A stretch of 29,680 nt of DNA, from the NCBI GenBank assembly GCA_002471185.1, contig DKPL01000042.1:1003-30682 (forward strand), in the 5' to 3' direction. Below are positions 1 through 7,316 of this stretch, piece by piece; position 1 is the first letter of the stretch, and the number at the start of each line of letters is the position of its first letter. The notes under the pieces are model-generated. The model saw nothing but the letters and a program-made list of their open reading frames with translations. It was not told where the DNA came from and ran no database searches. Source of the stretch: Bacteroides sp. UBA7335. Lineage in GTDB: Bacteria; Bacteroidota; Bacteroidia; Bacteroidales; Bacteroidaceae. Position numbers and translations under genes: made by a program.

Positions 1-174
1 ACTTTCTCCTTGTGAATGAGGATAAGGTACGAAACAGACTACTAATAGTAATATCAAGAATATGGCAACGATTATTACTATACCCCATCTTACAAGCAAC
101 GGCGGTATTTCTCCTAATAGATTACGGACTTTTTCAGAACGTAGTTCTACATCACTGGTCATTTTCTTTCTCAT
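1..174 (-). CDS. HlyD-family secretion adaptor, N-terminal fragment
   Basis: The reverse strand reads from an ATG at 174 to the window edge without a stop (58 residues). The protein begins MRKKMTSDVELRSEKVRNLL, then has a short amphipathic stretch ending IPPLLVRWG and one hydrophobic membrane segment (about residues 30-50), then a polar periplasmic start. A short cytoplasmic head followed by a single membrane anchor is the usual N-terminus of HlyD/membrane-fusion proteins that pair with C39 ABC exporters in Bacteroidota. It starts 43 bp downstream of the ABC exporter stop, on the same strand, so it is probably co-transcribed. The lipoyl/barrel-sandwich domains that would prove the family lie outside the window. 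A second in-frame ATG (M5) could be the real start. Confidence 0.75.
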   Translation of the reverse strand, partial: MRKKMTSDVELRSEKVRNLLGEIPPLLVRWGIVIIVAIFLILLLVVCFVPYPHSQGES

Positions 175-217
175 CTTGTTATTCTAAAATTGTTAATACT
201 ATAAATTATTAAATTAT

Positions 218-2419
218 TCAGTTTCCAAGTTCAAGCTGATTCTTGACTAAATTATAGTATGTACCTCTCTTTTCAATGAGAGATGTATGATTACCTGTTT
301 CTACTACCTTACCTCCATCAACAACAATAATTTGGTCAGCGTTTTTGACTGTAGATAATCGATGAGCCACCACAACAACTGTGCGACCCTTGTAAAATTC
401 ATCTAAATTCTCAACTATTGCCCTCTCGTTTTTGGCATCAAGAGCATTGGTGGCTTCATCAAAAAAAATGAAATCCGGATTCTTATAAACTGCACGGGCT
501 ATGAGTATGCGTTGTTTCTGACCTTGGCTCAGCCCAACTCCGTCACGCCCAATAATAGTATTGTATTTTAGAGGAAGCCCCATCACATAGTCATGGATAT
601 TTGCAATTTTTGCAGCTTGCTCAAGTCGCTCCATATCTATCTCTTCGTCATCGACAGCAATGTTCCGAGCTATGGGTTCAGAAAATATCACTCCATCTTG
701 CATTACTACTCCACAATGCCGTCTCCACCATTTGAGGTTGTATTCGTTGATATTTCGTCTGGCTATCGAGATTGAACCTGCCATAACAGGATAATAACCG
801 AGCATAAGTTTGATTAGTGTGGTTTTTCCACTTCCTGAAGCTCCTACTATGGCAGTTACCTTCCCTTCTGGAATGCCGAATGATACACCTTCAAGCGTCT
901 TCTTCAAAGCATGTGGGTCGTATTTGAAATCTACATTCTCTATTCTGATTGACTTTTCAGAGTCAAATGCTTTTGCTTGATTCTCCTTGGATTCTTCGTT
1001 GTTTCCTTCGTGAATCTCGCTGATTCGTTCAAGAGAGATTTTCACATCCTGTAAAGAGTAGATGAATGACATAAACTGCTCAACAGGAGAATTGAGTTGC
1101 CCCACGATATATTGAATGGCAAGCATTGCACCAAGAGTAATCTGACCATTTATCACAGCTGTTGCAGCAAATACGGTTATCAGAATATTTTTGACCTCGT
1201 TGATGAAAATGGAACCTGCCTCTTGTGTCTGTTGCAGTTTCAATGACTTCATCTGAACTCTGAATAAGTCGGCCTGTGTATCCTCCCATTCCCACCGTCT
1301 GCGCTGTTCACAGTCTTGGAGTTTTATCTCCTGCATTGATGTGATGAATTGATATGTCCTATTCTGGTTTATCGCCTGTTGCTCGAACAGTTCATAATCA
1401 AGCATCTTGCGATGCCGTAGGAATGAAGCTATCCATAATCCGTAAATAATGCTTCCGGCAACAAAAATACCGAAGATTATTTTGTCATAAATAAACAGGA
1501 CAATACCAAATATAATGAAACTTAGAAATGTGAATACAACATTCAATATCTGTCCGGTAAGGAAATTCTGCACACGCGAGTGGTCTCCGATGCGCTGTAG
1601 CAGATCGCCCATCAGTTTTGTGTCAAAAAATGACATAGGCAACTTAAGCAATTTGATGAAGAAATCACTTACTAAAGATATGTTTATCCGCATGGAGATA
1701 TGAAGCAGAAGCCAGCGTCGTATGAAGTCGGTGGTCGTCTTGCCAACCACAATCAATAGTTCTCCAATCAAAATCAACCAAATTAATCCAATATCATTAT
1801 GTCTTATACCTATGTCAACTATCCATTGTGTGAGAAATGGCATTAGTAACTGCAGTACGCAGCCAAGAAGTAACCCACAAAGTATCTGTAAAAAATATAT
1901 CTTATAATTGATTATATACTTCCATAAAAATCGAAAAGAACGTGTATCAGGTTCAACCTCACCCAAAGAATTATAAAATCTGTCATCAGGTTCAAAGAAC
2001 ATCGCGATACCTTTATCATTATCTTTATTTGGTATAGTTGCCCAATGTTTTTTGAATTCCCCTAACGAAAGTTTGTATTTCCCTTTCCCTGGGTCTGCTA
2101 CCCAAAATCGTTTACCATCCCAATCAATATTGTAAAGAACCACAAAATGTATTTGATTCCAATGTAGAATACAAGGAGTATCTATTTTGGAGAGCTCTTT
2201 AATAGTTATATAACCAGCGTAGCTTCGCAATCCTAATTTTTCACCAGCATCAGCTAATCCCTGAAGAGAAACTCCCTCAGATGTAGGATGGCACAACTCA
2301 TTAAGGTATGTTTGTGAGATTTTGCGCCCCATTGATGTGCATAGCATTTCTAGGCAAGCTACGCCACAAAGCATGGCATCCTTTTGTTGTGTCCACTTAA
2401 AATTATCTTTTTTACGCAT
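218..2419 (-). CDS. C39-peptidase ABC exporter (peptide cleavage and export)
   Basis: This is a 733-residue fused peptidase-transporter that cuts a double-glycine leader and exports the core peptide across the inner membrane. Residues 1-140 are a C39 peptidase. The catalytic cysteine is C18 in DAMLCGVACLEM, with H91 in QIHFVV and D109 in the VADPGKG motif. Residues 165-460 form the exporter membrane domain, with about six hydrophobic segments. The ATPase follows, with Walker A GASGSGKTT (526-534), signature LSQGQ (630-634), Walker B IFFDEAT (651-657) and H-loop H686. All catalytic elements are present, so it should be active. It sits 16 bp after the outer membrane protein gene and 43 bp before a HlyD adaptor. 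The length and domain order match LagD/SunT-type exporters (established family knowledge). The substrate is inferred to be the small peptide encoded at the head of the operon. Confidence 0.93.
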   Translation of the reverse strand: MRKKDNFKWTQQKDAMLCGVACLEMLCTSMGRKISQTYLNELCHPTSEGVSLQGLADAGEKLGLRSYAGYITIKELSKIDTPCILHWNQIHFVVLYNIDWDGKRFWVADPGKGKYKLSLGEFKKHWATIPNKDNDKGIAMFFEPDDRFYNSLGEVEPDTRSFRFLWKYIINYKIYFLQILCGLLLGCVLQLLMPFLTQWIVDIGIRHNDIGLIWLILIGELLIVVGKTTTDFIRRWLLLHISMRINISLVSDFFIKLLKLPMSFFDTKLMGDLLQRIGDHSRVQNFLTGQILNVVFTFLSFIIFGIVLFIYDKIIFGIFVAGSIIYGLWIASFLRHRKMLDYELFEQQAINQNRTYQFITSMQEIKLQDCEQRRRWEWEDTQADLFRVQMKSLKLQQTQEAGSIFINEVKNILITVFAATAVINGQITLGAMLAIQYIVGQLNSPVEQFMSFIYSLQDVKISLERISEIHEGNNEESKENQAKAFDSEKSIRIENVDFKYDPHALKKTLEGVSFGIPEGKVTAIVGASGSGKTTLIKLMLGYYPVMAGSISIARRNINEYNLKWWRRHCGVVMQDGVIFSEPIARNIAVDDEEIDMERLEQAAKIANIHDYVMGLPLKYNTIIGRDGVGLSQGQKQRILIARAVYKNPDFIFFDEATNALDAKNERAIVENLDEFYKGRTVVVVAHRLSTVKNADQIIVVDGGKVVETGNHTSLIEKRGTYYNLVKNQLELGN

Positions 2420-2435
2420 TCTATTTGGTTAATAA

Positions 2436-4796
2436 TCAATTTGCTATTCCAGTTTGAATATCTGTATCTTTAAGTGAAGTATTACGTTTTAGCCCAACTT
2501 TCTTGCCTCCTCGCAAGTTTATAGATACCTCAATTCCAACACATCTGTTTTGAATTTTCCACAATTTGTTATAAGACACATTGGGAGCTGATAGGATTGT
2601 GCGTGAATCCATTACGCCATGCTTTTCAAATGGACTGTCGAGAAAAGCACTTACGTTCATATTGCCATTCATAAGCGTCTTTGACAATGAGAATCCATAC
2701 ATAATCCCCGGTTCATACCGAAGCCAGGCTTTTGGTGTGACTTTGTAGGCAGTAAAGCGAGAATCTAATCGCCAGGCTTTCGGAAGATTAAATGATACAA
2801 CTGATGTAGATCGGTAAAACCTATCCGATTGATCTAGTGAATGACCCGAAGACACAATATTTTGAATACCTACAGAAGAAACGTTACGTAAGGTCATCCA
2901 CTGCCACGGACGATAAGAAAGGAACAATTCCAATGACAATATTTTCACTTTGGAGATATTGCTATAGGTCTCAATTAGTTGAGAGGAAGTCTTATCTGTA
3001 TCAAAAATACTCATAAGTGCGTTTCGGGTAAAACTGCCTGAAATTGTGGGACTTATTGAAACTTTTTTTCCATAGTAAGAATATCCCAATGACAAAGCAT
3101 ACGTCCTGGCATTTTTTAACTCAGGAGAACCTTGCAATACATCGTTATTGATTTTTTCGCCAATGAAAGGATTGAGCATCTGTAGTGACGGGCGATCGAT
3201 TTTTGAAGTGAAAGCTATCGAGAACTCATTGTCCCAGTTTGGTTGCCATGTCAATCTCATGGACGGAAGATATGAAAAAGTCTGGCGATGTGAGTTCATA
3301 TAAGTTGACTTGTCATTAGCATACTCAAACTTATTGGCTATATTGAACCACAGGTTCTTTGATTTAGTCATGTACAATATTGTATTCCAGCTAAGAGAGC
3401 CGACTATCTGTGTAAGCCGATAGTCATCTGCATTATCTGTTATAGACTCATTGACATATTCCGATAAAGAGGAACCGTTCCTGATGTTTGCATTAAGCGT
3501 AAAATAAGAGAATAATCTTTTAGTAAAATTCACCCGTCTATAAAGTTGGAAATTATGAGTATATAATCTGCCATTGGTTTTAGATAGTGAAGTTGAGTTC
3601 GCCAACAAATCTTCTATCTGATAATTGCGATTATCTGGATTGATAGTGAAACGATATCCCATCCTCCATTTCTGCGCATTACTATTCTTAAATCGGGTAG
3701 AATAAATAATATTCGTCTCCAATGACGCATCCCAGGTGTCACTTACACTTATATAGCTTGACGATGGTGCATCTGTCAACTGACCTTGCTCGTAATTAAT
3801 TCTTTCTTTACGGTCAATGCCATTTATATGAAAATCGACATATAGCTGGCGCAATGAGTCGATATCCCATTGAAATAAGGCCCTTCCCAAGTGGGTATGT
3901 CTGTTCGTGCGGTTCTTGTCAGATGAAGTGAATGTACTCGTACCGTTTCCGTACTTATATTCATGGTGCCATTGTTGGTCTCGTTGTCCCCATAAATCAT
4001 AGGTGTATCCGACAAAAAATTGAACCTTATTGACCATACTTAGCACAGATGCAGCCCCCGTTGCTTTGGGTGTGGTAGCCCCCATACCATTAATATTTAT
4101 ATGATAGCCATCTAAGGAATTACCTTTTGTGATGATGTTTATTACAGGTGCACTTTCACCAAACCTGCTGTCAGGACGAGTTATAACTTCTACTTGTTTA
4201 ATGTTAGAAGACGGAATGCTCCTAAGGACTTGCGCCGGATCAACATTTGCGATATTATAGGGCTTTCCATTGAGATAAACCACGTAACTGCTCTTTCCCG
4301 CCACATTGATTGTCCCATCACTGTTGACCATCAGCAATGGAATACGATTCAATGCATTCAATAGATTGTCTTTCTGAGCATATTTGTCTCTTGAAAGATT
4401 GTAGATTATTCCGTCTTCAAGATTTCTTATATGAATCGGACTTGCCTTAACAACAACCTCGTCAAGCATAACAGCTTCTTTATGTAAAAACAGTTCCACC
4501 TCACGTGATTCACTAGATGCTGTTACTACTATGCTGTCTTCAAGAGTGGAATATCCATCCTTTTCTACTTGAATGTGGTATATGCCTTTTGCCAGTGCAA
4601 CTTCAAATCTTCCTGCATAATCTGAATATATAGCGCATATCAGGCTGTCGGCATTGAATATGGAAACATTGGCACCCTCGACTGGGAAATCTCCTTCAGC
4701 ACTCACGATAACCCCATTAATACTTTCTGCGTAAATGGAAAAAGCATTAAAGAGCAATACGATACACCAAGCTGCTATTTTTGTTTTCATTGTCAT
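2436..4796 (-). CDS. Outer membrane beta-barrel protein with carboxypeptidase-like domain
   Basis: This 786-residue protein begins with a Sec signal peptide (hydrophobic 8-22, probable cleavage after IYA). A carboxypeptidase-regulatory-like beta-sandwich (about 26-112) follows, with the GVIVSAEGDFPVEGANVSI pattern typical of SusC-like and outer-membrane-barrel proteins. A plug-like domain (about 112-225) has LDEVVVKAS and a VYLNGKPYN segment. The rest is rich in alternating beta strands, as in the Bacteroidota OMP_b-brl_3 family. It is shorter than most SusC proteins, and I see no convincing TonB box and no aromatic C-terminal residue (it ends TGIAN). It lies 25 bp after the radical SAM gene and 16 bp before the exporter, in one apparent operon. 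This placement suggests passage of the mature peptide through the outer membrane, or uptake or recognition of it. The direction of transport is not shown by the sequence. M3 is an alternative start. Confidence 0.85.
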   Translation of the reverse strand: MTMKTKIAAWCIVLLFNAFSIYAESINGVIVSAEGDFPVEGANVSIFNADSLICAIYSDYAGRFEVALAKGIYHIQVEKDGYSTLEDSIVVTASSESREVELFLHKEAVMLDEVVVKASPIHIRNLEDGIIYNLSRDKYAQKDNLLNALNRIPLLMVNSDGTINVAGKSSYVVYLNGKPYNIANVDPAQVLRSIPSSNIKQVEVITRPDSRFGESAPVINIITKGNSLDGYHININGMGATTPKATGAASVLSMVNKVQFFVGYTYDLWGQRDQQWHHEYKYGNGTSTFTSSDKNRTNRHTHLGRALFQWDIDSLRQLYVDFHINGIDRKERINYEQGQLTDAPSSSYISVSDTWDASLETNIIYSTRFKNSNAQKWRMGYRFTINPDNRNYQIEDLLANSTSLSKTNGRLYTHNFQLYRRVNFTKRLFSYFTLNANIRNGSSLSEYVNESITDNADDYRLTQIVGSLSWNTILYMTKSKNLWFNIANKFEYANDKSTYMNSHRQTFSYLPSMRLTWQPNWDNEFSIAFTSKIDRPSLQMLNPFIGEKINNDVLQGSPELKNARTYALSLGYSYYGKKVSISPTISGSFTRNALMSIFDTDKTSSQLIETYSNISKVKILSLELFLSYRPWQWMTLRNVSSVGIQNIVSSGHSLDQSDRFYRSTSVVSFNLPKAWRLDSRFTAYKVTPKAWLRYEPGIMYGFSLSKTLMNGNMNVSAFLDSPFEKHGVMDSRTILSAPNVSYNKLWKIQNRCVGIEVSINLRGGKKVGLKRNTSLKDTDIQTGIAN

Positions 4797-4821
4797 TTTT
4801 GTTAAAATTCAATGTTCATTT

Positions 4822-6108
4822 TTACCCTCTGTTATCTAAAGATAATAACATTGATAAAGAGTTTTCATATCTTATTGGACAAAACAAGCCTGAATAACGG
4901 CCAGTTTTATTATATGCAAAGCGATTAGCAAAGCATCCTCCGCCACATATGTATTTTACTTTGCAAATTTTACATGGCATCAAATCGTCCACACTTGGGA
5001 TTACATTTGATGAATCTGCTATGTATTTAAGTTCCTTTATCTCAGACACTAATAGATTTCCCATAAAGAATTCCTCATAATGAAGAGTTTGGCACGGATA
5101 CACATTGCCCATGGCATCTATGCTACATACAGTTTTGGCAGCCCCACAACGCATTTGCTTTGACAACCAAGCCTTAGTTTTAGACAAATGCAAACGCATA
5201 TTTTTGGCGTTATCCACCTGTTTATCAAGTTCTACCATCAAGGTCGTATCCTTTGGGGAAGATGGGCATACCGCAGTTTTCTTCCATTCCAATCCGTATG
5301 TTTCACATAAAATTTTAATTTCATCAATCGACATGTAGTTTTTTGTGGTTATCGTAGTAGCTATTGCGATTTTCATCTCAGGAAAACGACTAGTTAGCAA
5401 TGAGACATTAGCGAGGAACTGTGATTTATTAAAGCCAATGCGTTCATCACTCTCATTTAATGAATCACAGCTCAATGTAATCTTATCAATATAATTAAGA
5501 GACTCTTGAATGTAATCTATCGAATAATCGAGACAACCATTGCTTAGGCCTTCTATTATAACTTGTGGATTACGTTCTTTTATTATTTTCAATAATTTAG
5601 GAGCAAATGAAACCAATAAAAATTCTCCACCTGTTAAAACAATAGTTTTAGCAAGTGGAATAATCTTTGAAACAATTACCCCCCAATCATTGTATGATAA
5701 GGCTTTTCTTCCATTCTTGCGCCACTCTTGATTGTAGCAATATGAACAGCTTAGGTTACAATTGTTAGTTAAGTGAATATAGAATGTTGAAGGTGGATTT
5801 ACATCTACTACATTATCACACCCTGAATCATATTGATATTCCAAGTTTAGTATCTCAAGATCCTCAATCACCTCTGCTATTCGTACAACTTCGGTCTTGA
5901 TATCACCTTCAAATAGCGAGAATACATAATCCTGGTCTTCATATGTATATAGCAAGTTAAGCAATTCAAACTCGATAGCATTCAATCTGAATGCTTTATG
6001 ATTAATTGAATTATAAAACATATAATCATCCTCTTGCCTAACTATAAGAAAAGCGGGATTATAGCTTATATGATATGCGGGATTATTTTGGATTTCTTGT
6101 ATGCCCAT
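4822..6108 (-). CDS. Radical SAM/SPASM peptide maturase
   Basis: This is a 428-residue enzyme expected to modify the leader peptide's partner core using S-adenosylmethionine and iron-sulfur clusters. Residues about 18-95 look like a PqqD-type winged-helix peptide-recognition segment (YMFYNSINHKAFRLNAIEFE). The radical SAM core follows, with C117, C121 and C124 in NCNLSCSYCYNQ (CxxxCxxC) and the SAM-binding glycine motif LTGGE at 158-162. The C-terminal SPASM region has C321, C328, C339, C379, C382, C388, C392 and C410, enough to hold two auxiliary [4Fe-4S] clusters. The front domain plus SPASM layout is typical of RiPP maturases that make thioether or carbon-carbon bonds (family knowledge). 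The exact chemistry cannot be read from the sequence. It follows the precursor gene by 101 bp, across a hairpin, and precedes the outer membrane protein by 25 bp. Confidence 0.92.
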   Translation of the reverse strand: MGIQEIQNNPAYHISYNPAFLIVRQEDDYMFYNSINHKAFRLNAIEFELLNLLYTYEDQDYVFSLFEGDIKTEVVRIAEVIEDLEILNLEYQYDSGCDNVVDVNPPSTFYIHLTNNCNLSCSYCYNQEWRKNGRKALSYNDWGVIVSKIIPLAKTIVLTGGEFLLVSFAPKLLKIIKERNPQVIIEGLSNGCLDYSIDYIQESLNYIDKITLSCDSLNESDERIGFNKSQFLANVSLLTSRFPEMKIAIATTITTKNYMSIDEIKILCETYGLEWKKTAVCPSSPKDTTLMVELDKQVDNAKNMRLHLSKTKAWLSKQMRCGAAKTVCSIDAMGNVYPCQTLHYEEFFMGNLLVSEIKELKYIADSSNVIPSVDDLMPCKICKVKYICGGGCFANRFAYNKTGRYSGLFCPIRYENSLSMLLSLDNRG

Positions 6109-6127
6109 ATGCTTTAATGAATAAAAA

Positions 6128-6197
6128 AGGATGTGTCATATTCCCAACAAAGTAACAGACCTAATCATGTGATTTATCAAGAATCATGGCACATCCT
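6128..6197 (-). terminator. Hairpin with T tail between precursor and maturase (partial terminator)
   Basis: Arms at 6128-6139 and 6186-6197 pair over 12 bp (one G-U pair) around a 46-nt loop. On the minus strand the stem ends in CCT and is followed by TTTTTTAT, the form of an intrinsic terminator. It begins about 12 nt after the precursor stop codon and lies ahead of the maturase start. The loop also contains the palindrome AATCATGTGATT. Inference: it lets most transcripts stop after the short precursor gene while some continue, giving excess peptide over enzyme, as in many peptide operons. Confidence 0.6.
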
Positions 6198-6209
6198 CTA
6201 ATGATTTAC

Positions 6210-6398
6210 TTACGGATGTTGCTGCAGAGTTTCCTCAGATGTAACTCTACCTTTTATGCTTCCAACCACATCATTATTTACACTGAGACAATCTTTAATA
6301 CAATCTTCCTTTGAGGCTTCTGCTGCAACGGCGAAGCTAAAAAAACCTCCTCGCACGTTTGCAAGTCCATCTTTGATGATTTCAATTTTAGGAATCAT
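6210..6398 (-). CDS. Double-glycine leader precursor peptide (RiPP/bacteriocin-like)
   Basis: This is a 62-residue peptide whose first 18 residues, MIPKIEIIKDGLANVRGG, fit the double-glycine leader pattern cut by C39 peptidases. There are glycines at -1 and -2, V15 at -4, L12 at -7 and I7 at -12. Cleavage would release a 44-residue core starting FFSFAVAAEA. The core holds two cysteines, C33 and C37 (CIKDC), an acidic/polar middle, and a polar tail ending LQQHP. The gene heads the operon with the radical SAM/SPASM maturase, barrel protein, C39 exporter and HlyD adaptor, which is the strongest argument that it is real. I do not recognise the core as a named family. The cysteine pair or aromatic residues are possible modification targets (inference). 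No clear TAnnTTTG promoter is visible in the 100 bp upstream. Confidence 0.8.
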   Translation of the reverse strand: MIPKIEIIKDGLANVRGGFFSFAVAAEASKEDCIKDCLSVNNDVVGSIKGRVTSEETLQQHP

Positions 6399-6509
6399 AA
6401 TAACTTTGTTTTTGATATATTCTTACTCGTTTCACTTTTCAGATTCCGCGCCTTTTATACAGTTTGGTCTGTGGGATTATTGTCGACTTTAATCTTCCAT
6501 GTTTGATGA

Positions 6510-6620
6510 TTACACTTCTATTTCTCCTTCCGCATACCATCCATCTCCTTGTATCTGGATGATGTAAGTACCGGGAGTCAGAACTGTAAAATCCGCATTT
6601 ATTATTGATGAGTAGTGGTT
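6510..6620 (-). pseudogene. Remnant of a DUF3244-like gene (C-terminal end)
   Basis: A reading frame open from a TAG at about 6621 to a TAA at 6510-6512 encodes 36 residues without a start codon. It contains LTPGTYIIQIQGDGWYAEGE. This closely parallels the C-terminal end of the intact neighbouring gene at 6810-7169 (LTEGTYILQFEVGAYCYYGD). It is therefore the last beta strands of a second DUF3244-like copy whose front has been lost. The rest of the 411-bp gap between the precursor and the intact DUF3244-like gene (6399-6809) holds no other recognisable gene. Confidence 0.6.
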
Positions 6621-6809
6621 CTATAACGAATCGTGTGGGTTTCCCTAGAGGTATGTATATGCTTATAACTGTTGAATAGCGTATATAATCATCATCCTAT
6701 TTTTCTAGTAATATTAACCGAATAAAAATATATACGATTCTAGGTAATAGGAATATATCACTCCAGTAGTTGCGATAACCTAAATGTGTATAGATATTGA
6801 ATTAAACCA

Positions 6810-7169
6810 CTATTCCAAATAGAAGTCCCCGTAATAGCAATAGGCTCCAACTTCAAATTGCAGTATATACGTTCCCTCAGTTAAGTTATAAAGTTCAAAC
6901 GTGTGGCTATAGGCTGTTATAGTGCTAGTCATTGAGTAGGCAATTCTGTTTAATTCGTCTTTGATGATTAGCTCTACCTTATCGTTTGATTTACCTAAAT
7001 AAATCGTTACTGTATTGCTATCTATAGTAGCAGTGACTGGTGTGGAAATAGATCGGTCGTCTTTTACCCATTCATCTTTGTGACCCTTATACAAAGGAAT
7101 CTCCTTTTCAGAAGCAAAGTTACCTAAGCAAAATAGAAAGCTCATATAAAAGAATAGTATTCGTTTCAT
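6810..7169 (-). CDS. Small secreted DUF3244-like protein
   Basis: This 119-residue protein starts at the ATG at 7169, which places a signal peptide (MKRILFFYMSFLFCLGNFAS) at the N-terminus. An upstream ATG at 7301 would add 44 residues with no signal and would run through the repeat cluster, so I rejected it. The mature part has the DUF3244 pattern: IPLYKGHKDEW, then RSISTPVTATID, then a strand TVTIYLGKSNDKVELIIKD, and a C-terminal LTEGTYILQF motif ending in YYGDFYLE. This small beta-sandwich family is known only from Bacteroidota, and its biochemical role is undefined. It lies downstream of the TPR regulator on the same strand, with 147 bp between. That pairing occurs elsewhere in Bacteroidales (from memory). 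Confidence 0.7.
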   Translation of the reverse strand: MKRILFFYMSFLFCLGNFASEKEIPLYKGHKDEWVKDDRSISTPVTATIDSNTVTIYLGKSNDKVELIIKDELNRIAYSMTSTITAYSHTFELYNLTEGTYILQFEVGAYCYYGDFYLE

Positions 7170-7240
7170 GCCATTAAAATTAGGATTAATTTCTATGGGC
7201 AAAGAAACAAGTTTATCGGATACGATGTACACTTTGGGTG

Positions 7241-7302
7241 TGTGCAAAAGTGTATGCAAAATAGGAATGGGAGCAATTAGTGTGTGCAAAACAGTGTGCA
7301 AA
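7241..7302. repeat. Four TGCAAA-type direct repeats, possible operator
   Basis: Copies of TGCAAA preceded by GTG or GTA end at 7248, 7260, 7290 and 7302. The spacing is 12, 30 and 12 bp, so two identical pairs lie 42 bp apart, about four DNA helix turns. They sit in the 147-bp gap between the TPR/HTH regulator stop (7317) and the DUF3244-like start (7169). On the minus strand they read TTTTGCACAC. Regular helical phasing suggests binding of a dimeric regulator, possibly the neighbouring HTH protein (inference). Confidence 0.5.
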
Positions 7303-7316
7303 ACCTGTTAAGTAAC

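Noticed and set aside
12..212. 66-residue plus-strand ORF at the left edge
   Set aside because: It is the antisense shadow of the HlyD-type N-terminus and spacer, has no family pattern, and opposes the operon.
7170..7301. Longer start for the DUF3244-like protein
   Set aside because: The extra 44 residues are encoded by the repeat cluster and would bury the signal peptide; the ATG at 7169 gives a normal signal sequence.
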